64,000 nt of DNA from contig OZ020485.1 in assembly GCA_963971405.1 (NCBI GenBank), positions 49,101,469-49,165,468 on the forward strand, given 5' to 3'. The position numbers and the translations under genes were made by a program. The DNA is from Psococerastis gibbosa (lineage: Eukaryota; Arthropoda; Insecta; Psocodea; Psocidae). Of the stretch, positions 32,461-43,699 are shown one piece after another. Below the pieces are notes generated by a model, which did no database searches, was not told the DNA's origin, and saw nothing but the letters and a program-made list of their open reading frames with translations. How positions within the stretch are numbered: the first letter of the stretch is position 1; every line of letters begins with the position of its first letter.

Positions 32461-34397
32461 TAGTGATGACAAATCTGAAACACCCAGCTGCATTGATACA
32501 CTATGACACACACACCTCGATGTTTCAACACAGCTACATGAAACAGTGTCATTTGTTGATACAATGATGCAGGGTGCTAGTACTGCGCCTTGAAACCCCT
32601 ACCACGCGCTCTTTGTTCTTGGGAGATGGGTAAGGGTCTCAACTCTCAGGGAGACTGATGCGCACATTAGACATAACAATAGTTTCACTTTCAATATATT
32701 TTTTGTTTGTCTGTTATTTTTCAATTTTTGTTGTCTTCTATTTCTATTAGTTAAACATTGCAGTTGAGGCTAGATCTATTGCTTATCATTCAATATATAA
32801 CTTCATACTGTAGGGATGTGGGTAAACATAACTTTTGGAAGATCCCATAGTTTTACTTTCAAATTCGAAATGACATGATGAATGAAAAAATGCACTTGCT
32901 GCATATTTTTGAAAATATTAGTGGAAAATAGTGGGGTTTTACGTTTAACTGCAGTAAAGTATAGATTTCACTATGGAATGCTTACCTACCTATTCATATT
33001 GCCCAGGGGACTCCCGGGGCGAAAAGTTTAGATCAAAAATAGGAGGGTTTACGATTTTAATAGCAGAAACGTTTATAATTTACAGGGGAAGGCATGCGTG
33101 ATTTATTGAATTCTCAAATTTTTAATAATTTGCTACATCCTTAATAACTACATACCTACTTAATAATAGCCTACCTCACAATACACAGTATGTATATTAT
33201 ATTGCGTTTTATACACTTTCAGTACACGCGAACTGTATTTCTAAAAACTAAATAGGCCTACATCTCTCCTTTGGAAATTGGGTACCGTACTCCCAAGATC
33301 TGCTGTAAAATTGTTTACAGCTAATAGATCTACTAAGCCTACTAACTTCAAAGGATGCGTTTCATTTACGCATGTTGCAATACAGAGCTATGTCTTTATG
33401 TATGCAGCATAGGTTCAGTATGCTGCAAATGAGCCATTATGAGTTGCCAATTGGAACTACAGTGTATAGCTACTTTAATACAGTTGTACAAGATGTACTG
33501 TAGCTAACAATATACCAATTAAAATGAAACGTACAGAGGCTAGAATCCTACACACAGTAATTTTTCCCGCTAAGCTAATTGTCATACACCCCACGAATTT
33601 ATGTAGTTCTCTACACCTCTAACGACTATTTTGATAAAATCCTAGTTGATGTTACTTTCTTCATTCGATTGTTATCGTACTGCTGTTCATAGTACAGTCA
33701 AAGTTGTGTCGAATTGGCCTAATATTACACGCTTGCATATTTTTAAAGTTGCAGTGATACTATCTCAACACTGTTTCAGAGATTTACAATTTTAAATTCA
33801 AAATTGATTTACTCGAACCACTAAATGTAAAGGCCCCAATACGTCTTTTAACGTTATTATATGCAATCACAGCTTTAAACTAAATTGAGTTAGTCAAACA
33901 ATACTTTTAAAGCCTGACATGAATCTTTTAAAATAAAACATAATAGTATCGTATACTTCGGGTCCTGTCGGCTATCTTCGAGTGTGTCAACTCATTGTCT
34001 CAACACTGTTTCAGAGAATTTAAATTCAAAGTTGATTTACTCAAACCACTAAATGTAAAGGCCCCAATACGTCTTTTAACGTTATTATATGCAATCACAG
34101 CTTTAAACTAAATTGAGTTAGTCAAACAATACTTTTAAAGCCTGACATAAATCTTTAAAAATAAAACATAATAGAATCTTCGAGTGTGTCGTGTGTCACT
34201 ATCTCAAAACTCACCTAAAGATTCAAGTAAGGCAGTGCGTCACTGCGTCAGTGGCTCAGTGCAGCGCTGGGCCAGGACCGAGTACCGACTTGGCACTGTT
34301 TCAGTTTCATGAGATCTGAAAAGGTGTTTCAACACTCTCTGACACAGTTAGATGTTTGACACACTGTATTGAAACGTTTCAAACTCGCCCATCACTA
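32461..34397. mobile_element. non-autonomous hAT element with 8-bp target duplication
   Basis: The target duplication TATGTCAG is exact on both sides (32453-32460 and 34398-34405). The left end starts TAGTGATGACAAATCTGAAAC. The right end read inward starts TAGTGATGGGCGAGTTTGAAAC, so the ends match in the hAT style (TAGTGATG plus GAAAC). The 1937-bp interior has no transposase-like frame. Variants of GTTTCA/TGAAAC and GACACA are scattered near both ends. It must have moved with transposase made by another element. Confidence 0.88.
33757..34205. repeat. 228-bp tandem duplication inside the hAT element
   Basis: TCTCAACACTGTTTCAGAG to the end of the unit repeats with an offset of about 228 bp (CTAAATGTAAAGGCCCC at 33821 and 34049). 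A third partial start occurs at about 34200. The units differ by a few substitutions and a 7-bp deletion. Confidence 0.9.
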
Positions 34398-34529
34398 TAT
34401 GTCAGTAGCCCTTCTATTCTATCCTTATTCTGTGTACTAGACTAAGCTCGACGTCCTGCAAGAGCGCAAAAACACGCGAAACAAATTCCGCCATTGTCTA
34501 TTCCTATAGACTTATTTCTAATTTCTTAC

Positions 34530-34775
34530 TTAAAAAATGGGGATATTAGTAAAAAGGCTTGTTATATCAAATGACACCAGTTTTACGTTCAGAGATAGAA
34601 TTAATTCATTAAGCTTTGAAATGAGATCAAGGGAGTTCTTAACACTGTATTTGGCTTTGAAATTACAATATTCACGTAAGAAAGTATTGAGAAAAATAGC
34701 TACTCTACTAGCAGGAGCTTGTATAGCCGAAACCACGGACCTGATTCTGCAGTACGTCCGGAGGTGGAAAGTCAC
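34530..34775 (-). pseudogene. Penelope-like reverse transcriptase fragment
   Basis: An 82-codon minus-strand frame with RIRSVVSAIQAPASRVA and then KLVSFDITSLFTNIP. The latter is motif A of reverse transcriptase in the form typical of Penelope-like elements (SFDVxSLFTxVP), carrying the first catalytic aspartate. The PxRPIVS-like block upstream is also in its usual position. The fragment stops right after motif A. Confidence 0.78.
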
Positions 34776-35072
34776 TGGAGGTGGTCACATTGGATCACTG
34801 GGTGAAGCATAAACAAAAAAAATATAGAGTTCAAAACTTTATGACAAACATATTCTGGGACTGGTATGAACTTTGCCTTTCACCCAAGTAAGATGTGGGT
34901 TCGAGTCCTTACACTAGGTACATATTTAGAGAACAAGTAAAACAGGGGATCCTAGCCGAGCTAAGGTGAGCACTTGAACATGAAAACAAAATTTCAGCTT
35001 TCATCGTGCTACTATAATTTACAACAGAGAAATTTTTTTATTTTATGCGTTGCACTTTTAATAACGCCTGAC
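34776..35072. other. unassigned spacer with a tRNA-like B box
   Basis: GTGGGTTCGAGTCCTTACAC at about 34890-34909 contains a good B box but no cloverleaf could be drawn around it. It is probably a decayed tRNA-derived repeat. Confidence 0.4.
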
Positions 35073-37262
35073 TTATGCATATCTCAAATGTTCATCAACA
35101 TTTATGTCAAAATATTCAGGATTTGATTGCATTTGCCTGACTTGGAAATCTCTCAGGATGCGAATTCTTACGCATACTGTATCTATTGATGTAGTGATCA
35201 CTGTGGTCCCAAAATGTGGCCTTAAGAAAGACCCTGAGCTTTTATCTACGGTATTCCATAGCTCAGGTTTGGTATGCCAATCTGCAATGTTTTTATGTCT
35301 CATGCTACGGAAGTTTCTATTAGTAAATTCATGCATAGTCTTAATGATTCTATAAGTGTCTGTCTCGTTGGTTCTTATTCTCAAGTTTCCTGGTTCTCCT
35401 TTTATATTCATCATCACACTACCATAAGAAATGTTAACTTCAAATGGGCCCTCATAATACACTCTACCACCAACTTTCCTACTGGTTTGAGGCTGCTCAA
35501 AATTTTGCTTATAGGTAAAAGTGCTATCGTATGCACTAATGAAAGTGTCCTGGCCTGTCAAATAATAATATGCCAATGCATGTTTTAATCTACTGTCATC
35601 ATTTATTCTCGTGTAATCTAAGCCGAATAAGTATTCGTGGATTTCTATATTTTCAACACTCATTATTTTAAATTTACCTGGATATAGGATGTTCAGCACA
35701 CATACACGATATATGCTATCAACGATGTCTGCAAGTTTTCTGTCCCTATTAATTGTTGATGGGTTAGTGCTAATCCTGAAATTTTGCTCAAGATCCAACG
35801 TTTTCCCATATAGATCACATAAGAAATCAAAAATGTTTCCATCCCTCATCTTGGGTTGTGTCCATAGTCTTGTCCTAACCCTTGAATGGAAAAGTTGCAT
35901 GATTGCGCCGCATGCTTTCTCTAAGCTGTAATATTTAAACAAAGGCCTAAAACTCTTCATTAGGATTTCCGCATCAGTATCAATCGTTTGAAGATCCACC
36001 CTCTGTGACCCATATGTAACTCTATAGTTGGTGTTCTTATTAGTATCTATATATATGTATAGTATCTATATATATGTATAGTAAGACATCTTGAATTGGT
36101 GTGATTGTGTTAAATCTGTCTTCAAAACTAGGCATTCTTGTCTGTATCTTTCTTTTATCAGTCCCGATATGTGTTAGTTCATTGTTATTTACTATAGCCC
36201 TACATATTTCAATCGAATCATTCAAATCATCAAAACACACTTTGATATGCCCATCTTGGACATATTCCATATTTAAATGTAGCACTTCCTGAATAATCTC
36301 TCCTATCGTCATGGGTCTGCATTCTTTCAGTCGAATAACTTTCCCTGAACTCTGTAATGACTGTGCCACTGCCAGCCTTCTATTATCTTGAGTGTAATTA
36401 TCAGCAGAAAGTTCATACACCTTAGTATCTAACAATGCCTTTAGATGTCCTAAAGCAGTACTCAACTCAAGGGGCCTTGTAATGATCATCTCTAGATTGT
36501 CAGTTTCAAAAGGTAGGTTCCTTATCAAACTTACAGTCGCCTCAATCTTTCTAGACCTTGGGATAATATAACTGAGGCAACTAAAGACACTCTTTCTATC
36601 AGGAGTTTGGATTTCAGAATAATCTCTAATAACTTCATCCAGCTCTTTAGAATCTTCATCTTTCATAAAAAAATGCCTAATGACATCGTAGTATTTGGGA
36701 TCTCCAGACTCTATCATCTTCGATAACTGTAGTATTTTATATACGATTATGCCTACTGGAGAGTTTGGGTTAAGCTCTATGTAATCTGAAATTAATCGGT
36801 AATATGATGGTATGCCATTGACTGCCAACTCAAAAATAGAGTTTGAAGGGTAACCACCTATTTCAATTGGCAAAATGTTCAACATTTCTTTTTGAAGGCC
36901 TGTGACATTGTAGCACTCTAGCATCTCCTATTTACCTCTACCCATCATTATTAAAGTCGGCAGATTGGCACCAGCCCTATAAGATTGTTGCAACACTGAT
37001 ATTTGAGCATTGACATCACATGCCCAATTTTGGTACTTAATGTTTCTGAAACTATTGGACACTATTTTAGATATGGATTGATGTACAGTGCCGTTTATGT
37101 TATAATTAGACACTATTTCACCCAATATCCTGCTTCCCCACATCTTCTTTATGTTTGCTTTTAGACAGAACAGTCTTTTAGCAAAGGTCCTAAACACAGC
37201 AAATTTCTTGAATGTTGCTACACTATTACATGCCACTATGACTTGTGAATCATCTGAATGCA
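35073..37262 (-). pseudogene. L: endogenous viral element: bunyavirus-like L polymerase, C-terminal part
   Basis: An integrated copy of part of a negative-strand RNA virus RNA-dependent RNA polymerase, in three stretches on the minus strand. The first (from 37262) opens in motif C with HSDDSQ, the SDD form characteristic of bunyaviruses. A lysine-rich motif D region and a GEIVSNYN segment in the place of motif E follow. A single in-frame stop at 36928-36930 separates it from the second stretch (36924-36040). This is separated from the third (35999-35073) by a frame break, where a 19-base tandem duplication (36042-36060 and 36061-36079) sits. The two later stretches fit the long C-terminal region of L in length but have no motif I can name. 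The N-terminal endonuclease and polymerase motifs A and B are absent. Virus family cannot be specified. Only two disabling changes in 2.2 kb suggest a relatively young insertion. Confidence 0.75.
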
Positions 37263-37307
37263 CCAGTCTCTTCGGAGGCGTGGGTTCGTATCCCACCGTT
37301 GCCACCA
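37263..37307 (+). pseudogene. tRNA-Leu 3' half with CCA end, fused to the viral insertion
   Basis: CCAGTCTCTTCGGAGGCG, then TGGGTTCGTATCCCACC, then GTTGCCACCA reproduces the 3' half of a eukaryotic tRNA-Leu (AAG-like). It comprises the 3' strand of the anticodon stem, the long variable arm (TCTTCGGA), the T arm with one change in the B box, the acceptor strand, the discriminator A at 37304 and a CCA at 37305-37307. CCA is not gene-encoded in eukaryotes, so this looks like a copy of a mature tRNA. It starts exactly where viral similarity stops, with a few bases of overlap. Confidence 0.76.
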
Positions 37308-38857
37308 ATTTTGTGAAGTACAACTGTATTTCGCGGAGTACTCACTTCTGTTCTTTTGATACCTAGCTAGCCTTCTTCTTGGGATATTAAGAATCACGGT
37401 ACTGGACACTTATAAAGGATTATAATTCAGTAAATCAAATACACATACACAACACTGGACTTTTAAAGGTCAGTGAAACACAGAAATACTACTGGTTAAA
37501 AATATGGACGATACTGAGATTTGAATATACGGATAACACTAGCAACACTCTGGCAACACACTAGTAATAACTAGCAATGACTAACTATAACTGACTATAA
37601 CTAACTTAGGCAAATTTGGCTCTCTGGTTTTATATCATAACTATTCAATGGATTAGTCATAGGACACAGTATAAGTAAATACAAATACAGATTAATAGTT
37701 AAGTATGTAGAACAATGAGTAAATACGATATGATAATATTTCTTGACGGCTGGCCATTGCCTTCCGGCTGGCTCTAGAGACAACCACCTTCACTAAACAG
37801 GTTTTGTGAATTTATATGCAGGCAGTTTTAAACTTCTTCGCACTTCAGTAAAATTATCCCACTTCGCTATGAAAGAAGCCATGAATTTGAAAAATCAAGT
37901 ATAACGCTCTGTAAATTGAACTGCATTAATCAACTTTATCCCGCTCAGAACGGAGATGTCTCCAGCCAACTGGTCATTTAAGGTAGTACTAGTCTAGCTT
38001 ATAGTTGTTACTATTTCTCCTGGGAACATAGACTGTACTTAAATTAACAACTCGCTTCAATCCGTCGTCACAGTTCGAATATGTGGATTTGACATTGCAT
38101 TGTTGAACTGAGCAATTACATACGACTTGAGTGAGCCAATGAAGGGAATCATGTCGGGATTTCGATGATAACTCCTTATTACTGAATGGCCTCCCTTTCG
38201 AATGTTTGACACCCTCAAACACCAAATTCATAAAATATATGAACCTTGCTGTTTCAGCCGCATCTGAGGATAAGTCAAATTTATTAGCCTTATATTATAG
38301 CATGGCACTGTAAACGGAATTGCTGAACAACTGAGCGGCTAGCCTTACTTTCATTCGCGGAATTTAGTCGGGAATTACATGCTTCTCTGTAAATTTCGGA
38401 GCAGGACGACCCAAACCTTGATCAGTGGCGTAAAAATCCGTTGCATCACTCCCAAGATTTCGAGAGAAATTTACAGTCAAAATTTAGTTCTACTCGTTTC
38501 GTTCCACCTAGCTTGAGTTGTTATCTTCTAAAAATTAGTAAGTAATTCCACAATTCTGATTTACCCCAAATTTCTCCTCAATTTACATTATTTTAAACAG
38601 CAGAGGTATAAAATAACAATCGACTTGTCCCTTTTTGCATTCGAATTCGTTATTATTCGTTATTTATCCCTTTGTGTTACTATTTTCTACATTTTTCCTT
38701 TGCCCCTACGAACAAAATCGAGTATTATTATTATTATTAGTGCACCAGTAATAATAAGACTATTTTAATACATTAAATGGTTGTAATTTTATTTTCGTTG
38801 TTGACTTAAAGCGAGGATTTGATTCTTAAGATGAGAAAGAAAACTTTAGATGAGAAT
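37308..38857. other. unassigned region
   Basis: No gene is recognised. It includes a run of short ACTAGCAA/ACTATAACT-like direct repeats (about 37540-37605) and an ATTATT microsatellite near 38726. Confidence 0.35.
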
Positions 38858-39720
38858 TTAATCTTCATCGGGCTCGTAGTCGAAGCCGGAGTCTTCTTGA
38901 GAGTCGTTAGTTTGACTGTTATTTGATGCTATGCAGAACTGGAGACCAGGATTCTCCCTCCGGTCTCTTCCAAAATGAACGGACAAGTTGTTGACGTCTT
39001 GCCGTTCTTTGCATACTGCATGAAGCACTGAGGCGTGGCTTTTGTATGTGAACGCCGGGTCCAATGTACACAACTTTATAACAGTTGTTTCCAATTCCAA
39101 ATATAAGTTGAGAGAATGTGTTAAAATCCTTAGTATGCTGTGTATATTTTGAATTAATCAAACCATATATGCGCTGATAGGCTTTGCACCTAAGTGTGCT
39201 GTGGGAAAACCAGCCTCTTGATTCCCTTAAAATAAATTCAAAAGCCGTAGGCAGCTCCTCGCAAGCTCATTGAGAGCAACGTTTCAGGGAATGGCACACG
39301 CATCGAATCAGCTGGAGGTCAGGCAGTCTTTCACGCGATTTTGTGTAAAGTGAATTATTTACGCCACATAAATTGCTACCACCGTCTGTGCCAATGGCAA
39401 TCATATTGTCAATATTTATCTTCATGGCAGCAAAAAAGTCCATGAAATTGATAAACAGGTCCTCAGCAGTGGCTCGTTCTATTTCTTGAAACCCCAAAAA
39501 GTGATTTACCAGTCGGTTTTCTGCTCATGTCCGTAGAATTGTCGAGAACAATGGAAAATGGTTCGTTAACGTTACTGAAAAATTATAGGCCTGTGCCTTG
39601 TGGCCTTTTGCATTCGCATGATCCTTTATGTCATTTTTTTGGGCTCGTATGGTCACTTTGCACAAAGTACAATATGCTTCCCCACGCCCAGCCGCTATCA
39701 AGTTCTCGGGGGCCCGAGAC
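38858..39720 (-). pseudogene. hAT transposase remnant (zinc-finger type), frameshifted
   Basis: Read from 39720 downward in shifting frames: TLCKVTIRAQKNDIKDHANA with a following GHKA (a CxxC...H...H finger), then FSIVLDNSTDMSR (first catalytic aspartate block), GFQEIERATAED, AIGTDGGSNLCGVNNSL (second aspartate block) and RCVCHSLKRCS. Beyond 39260 decayed sequence such as LPTAFEF and GWFSHS matches the region after CHSL. The C-terminal dimerisation block is not found. Several stops and frameshifts make it inactive. Confidence 0.82.
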
Positions 39721-39759
39721 AGCCAACCTAAAACAAAGCAGTAGTAACAATTAATCCCC

Positions 39760-40240
39760 CAATATTAAATTAAACAGTAGTAGCAGGTAGTTAAAGACAG
39801 GTTTTAACCAGTAAACAATAAAAATAAAAACCAACGCAGTGAGATACGGTAGTTAGTAATTCAAGGCTTTAAAAATATTGTTTTGAATACAACTGACTGT
39901 TGGATGGTGCTATTATTCGGTTGAAGCCTTTCATGACTTCATGGGTCTAAGTTACTAACTACTGATGATGAATTAGAGTAATTACTGTGGTGAAATAATT
40001 CGCTTTGTTTGTTGTGCTAGTCAAGTTTACAACCTACCTCGTCTCCCAAGAGACGTTGTTGTACATTGTACGGGCCCTTTGGTAGTTCGGGCAATCTGTG
40101 AGTAAGGTCTCCTTTATTCACTTGTGTCTTCAATTCTTCCTGAGTATCAAAAACACAAACCTTTTATACCTACTTTCTTCCTCAGAAATTCGGTCCATTG
40201 TCAGTTAGTTCAGTGACGCGCCCAGTTTGAAACTTCTTCT
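39760..40240. other. unassigned region
   Basis: Nothing recognisable is seen in this stretch. Confidence 0.3.
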
Positions 40241-40246
40241 TCTTCT

Positions 40247-40740
40247 TCAGCCAACACCCGTCCTTGGCTGGTAGGCCATTTGACGCCGTGCCGAGTAATA
40301 TAGCTGGGCCAATCCCTCCTGAGCATCAGTTCGGTTTTCTTCCTCGATGCCAGTGCAGCTGAATAGGTTATCGGCATTCCCTTGGAAGGATGAACCAGTT
40401 TGAAACTGGTTCATCCTCGACCACTTCCTCCCCTTCAACTGCCTCCAGCTCCAATTCGGACGAGGTGTCATGAAGACTGATGTTACCATCCTCATCTTCT
40501 GTTGATGATTTTCTGCCAGCAACTCTTTTCCCGGCTTCTACAAGAATCCTGGCTCGTCGTTTCCTTTTAGGATCCTTTTAGATCCATCCCCATACCTCAT
40601 TTCTTTCAGCATCTCTACAAGCGAACTGTCGAGTATCAGATTATCGGGTTGATTAGATGTCGATGGCAGATCGGGAGGAAGTCTTGAAAGGACAGGTGTT
40701 TTATCCAAAGGGATAAACCAATTTCGCCATGACTTTTCCT
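40247..40740 (-). pseudogene. possible pogo-like transposase C-terminus
   Basis: Minus-strand sequence in broken frames: WFIPLDKTPVLSRLPPDL, then ILDSSLVEMLKEMRYGDGS, then an acidic tail (LELEAVEGEEVVEDEPV). The LVEMLKEMRYG block preceding a basic then acidic tail is reminiscent of the end of some pogo-superfamily transposases, but there is no catalytic motif to confirm it. A perfect 14-bp hairpin at 40388-40416 interrupts the frame. Confidence 0.3.
40388..40416. repeat. near-perfect palindrome
   Basis: GGATGAACCAGTTT is followed by one base and then its exact complement, giving a 29-bp snapback with a one-base centre. Confidence 0.95.
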
Positions 40741-40779
40741 AATAGGCGATGAAAAATATCGCCCAACGCAATGCTATAG

Positions 40780-41130
40780 GTCAGCGGTCCAGAACCTGAC
40801 GGCGACGATGTGTCAGACAATCGACTTGTTTCTGAGACGCTTGGGAAGAACAATGTTTGAAATCTCTGAAGTTGAATAATTTTTTAATGAAGCTTCCAGC
40901 TACATAAAAGAATATCTTTTTTCTTGATACTTGATTTAAACGGATTCCAAGCTTGTTTCTGAGCACCAGTTGAAGCTGGGTTGGTCTCAGAGCTGCCAGC
41001 GCCAGCAGCTCGTAGAGCTACACCATTTAGAGTTGCTGGAGGGCATGCCCTTGTCTCCTCTGCAACAGCTTGCATCATTTTTTGGCGTTCCTGATTCCTC
41101 TTAAGGGTATCCTTAATGACCTGCGCGTTG
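40780..41130 (-). pseudogene. unidentified decayed frame
   Basis: A minus-strand frame with KRNQERQKMMQAVAEETRA then an alanine/glycine-rich stretch (LRAAGAGSSETNPASTG) and WNPFKSSIKKK. I cannot place it. It lies upstream, on the same strand, of the possible pogo C-terminus and could belong to the same old element. Confidence 0.25.
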
Positions 41131-41800
41131 TGGGTAGTTCTTGCTCCTTAATTTTATTATCATTACTTCCGACCAATAGTAAAAAGATGTATCTTTTTTT
41201 AGATACCATTTTTAAACTTCCTGCCTTTTTCCAGTCACGAAACTTGAACTGTCCTTTTCTAAAACTTTTCCCGTTTAATAACTGAAACTATGATCCAATC
41301 TCCAACCCCCAACTTCTTCGATCGGAATACCTCCGGGCTCCGTCGCAATCTTTATACGGCAGGGTTATGTTAATAGCTTACGCTATTGCCCCGAACGACA
41401 ATAATAATTATTATTACGTGAGGTCTAAAATTCGTGGATGAAGCATTTAAAGACATATCTTAATAACATTAATAATATAATAAAAAAATAAAATAATAAC
41501 ATTTTTACCGTGCCCCACAGGGAAGAAAAACCCCCAACTTTTGTAATTAAATGCATTGCATTCAAAAGATCAACACTTAGACAGATATGCGCCAGCAATA
41601 GGTAAAACTGCAATTATTTTACAAGCCAACACAGATGTATGTATTGTAGTTACGTAACCGGATTGAAAGTGCACGGTGGGGAGAAGTTACTCGAGGTCTC
41701 AATCAGTTACAGTTTCAAATTGCATATGTAAGGGGGGATCAGACCCTTCTGGAAGTAGGGGACTACATGCATACGGCACTTAGACTTACGTGAAAACGAT
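41131..41800. other. unassigned region
   Basis: Nothing recognisable is seen, apart from ATAATAATTATTATTA (about 41400-41416), a short AT palindrome. Confidence 0.3.
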
Positions 41801-41819
41801 GATATTGTATAAATTTCGA

Positions 41820-42412
41820 AAACTCACCAATAAACCGCTTGTATATGAGCCCGTGCATGGTTTTGCTCTCTGCAAAGCCTTGGGCTATAATGTCGGCATC
41901 CATGGCGGTTGACATGACATGACATTCTCGGTAGTGCTGCGTAGAAAGGTATATTGCTGCCCTTGCAACTGCTTCTTTAAGGACTGAATTTTTTCATTCC
42001 GTGAAGTTCCTTGAAGCGAGTCATGACTCTTGTGCTTGGTTTCATAGTGTCTTTTTAAATTGTATTCTTTTGGTACTGATATACCCTCATTGCAAATTAA
42101 ACACACACATTTCTCCTTGAAATAAATGAAAAAATAATCGGAAGTCCAAACTTCCTTAAATACTCGCTTTTCGTCACTAATTTTACATTTTTTCTTGCAT
42201 GAATCCATTTTTCTTTCAAAAGTAAAGAAAGCCGACAACTAAACAAAAACAAACATTTTTCTGCTGCCACTTCCATCCGTTCCCGCCAAATTTTAAAAAC
42301 TTCCGAACTTTGCATTTTTTGCTTTACATTTTACAAGAATGATGTTTTTGGGCATTTTACAACCACTAGGCCGCGGGCCGCAGAAAATGGCGCCGCGTGT
42401 TGCGCACCCCTG
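41820..42412 (-). pseudogene. hAT (Charlie/GTF2IRD2-like) transposase N-terminus with 5' element end
   Basis: The frame 42315-41885 has EVWTSDYFFIYFKEKCVCL then CNEGISVPKEYNLKRHYETKH, a BED-type finger in the form found in Charlie-derived proteins (YFF...K..CLIC, KxYNLKRHYxTKH). LKKQLQGQQYTF follows, typical of the same group. Sequence to 41820 keeps ADIIAQGFAESK in another frame. The outer end of the element is at 42412: read on the minus strand it begins CAGGGGTGCGCAAC, the classic Charlie-type terminus. The other end and the catalytic domain are missing. Confidence 0.8.
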
Positions 42413-43691
42413 ATCTAGTTAGTTCTTTATCTAAGTATATACCTTGACTGCAGTAGTTCAAACGCGCGCGTTGTTTTGAAAACGAATACTCATAACAATG
42501 GTTGTGATTGTTTTTTGGTGTAGTCTCTTATCATAAGTGTTCAACTGGAATTTACTCATTCGCTGCAATAACTCATTTTATTTACTGTCGCTGTAAATGT
42601 TTTCATATATTTGATTGGCAGTTATTTTAAGTATTATATAAAAATCTTCGCCATAGGGCCTGCCATGCGGCATGATATGATGAATTTTTGTATGTACAGT
42701 AGCCTTGTATACAGAATACCTTGCCATTAATAAACTATTCTTTGACTTTTTGTTCCACCTTTCTTAGAAGCCGCGGGCTCCATGCGATAGGCGACATTTT
42801 GAAATGCGGCCGGTCGACATTCGAGCAACAAAAATATACGAGTGTCACTGAGCTAAGCTGGGCACAACAGATTGATGTTTTCAATTTTATACACCTTCCT
42901 TCAGATCGATGATGGCACGGCTAATTATATATCAGCCTATATGCCCCCCCCCCCTTCCCTCAAAATGTGCATGTTAACTATATGCCAGAAGCCCCCACTT
43001 TCCAATAAGAAAAATGCCAAACACCCCCCCCCCCTTCCCAAAATCTTGTGGATCCCTCTTACCTTCTCTGCCTTTCCCCGTAACCCCCCCCCCCCCCCAC
43101 CTACACTTCATCATGGTTTTACCCTATATACGAATAATATATATATATATATATATAACTTATATTGTATATATATACGTTATTTGGAGTGTTTTTGCTA
43201 GTTGACATGTACGATTTCAAAAATTTCCGTTATAAACTGGTGAATCAAAGTTTAAACTTTTTACACTTTTAAAAGTTTGCAAATAATTCAATTTGGCGCG
43301 AACGCCCCTCAACGCCCCAAGCGAATGAAGTATGTACTAATAAGTATACATTCGTAGTGGGTATAGTTATATTTAGCGGTGGTTTGTCACTTGTAGGAAT
43401 CTTCGATGCCGTTACAAGCATCTAATTCAGATTCAGGCGCACCTCAACAGCATTATGTACAACAGAGCCTATCTTAACTAAATTTTGTGAGGAAAGGCAT
43501 ATCTTCCTAGATTTTCCTGTAAACTGTTGCAACACGCAATATACCCGTTTACACAAGAAGTGAAAGTGAAAGATTTCATATTTTTAAATGGTTACATTGA
43601 ACAATGCAAACACAAGTGCAGGGATGTAACAGTTTACTTACAAGTTTGTACGTGCTTCCCCGCTGGATGTTGCTCAAGCACTGACATAATG
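42413..43691. other. unassigned region with C-runs and AT microsatellite
   Basis: No gene is recognised. C-runs occur at about 42944-42954, 43025-43034 and 43085-43098, and an (AT)n stretch at about 43136-43157. The proline-rich open frames here follow from the C-runs. Confidence 0.4.
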
Positions 43692-43699
43692 GCCGTTGC

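Noticed and set aside
34890-34909. tRNA gene at the GTGGGTTCGAGTCC box
   Set aside because: Only the B box is present; no acceptor stem or A box at the right spacing could be drawn.
42924-43205. Proline-rich open frames
   Set aside because: They arise from C-runs and an AT microsatellite; no conserved protein features.
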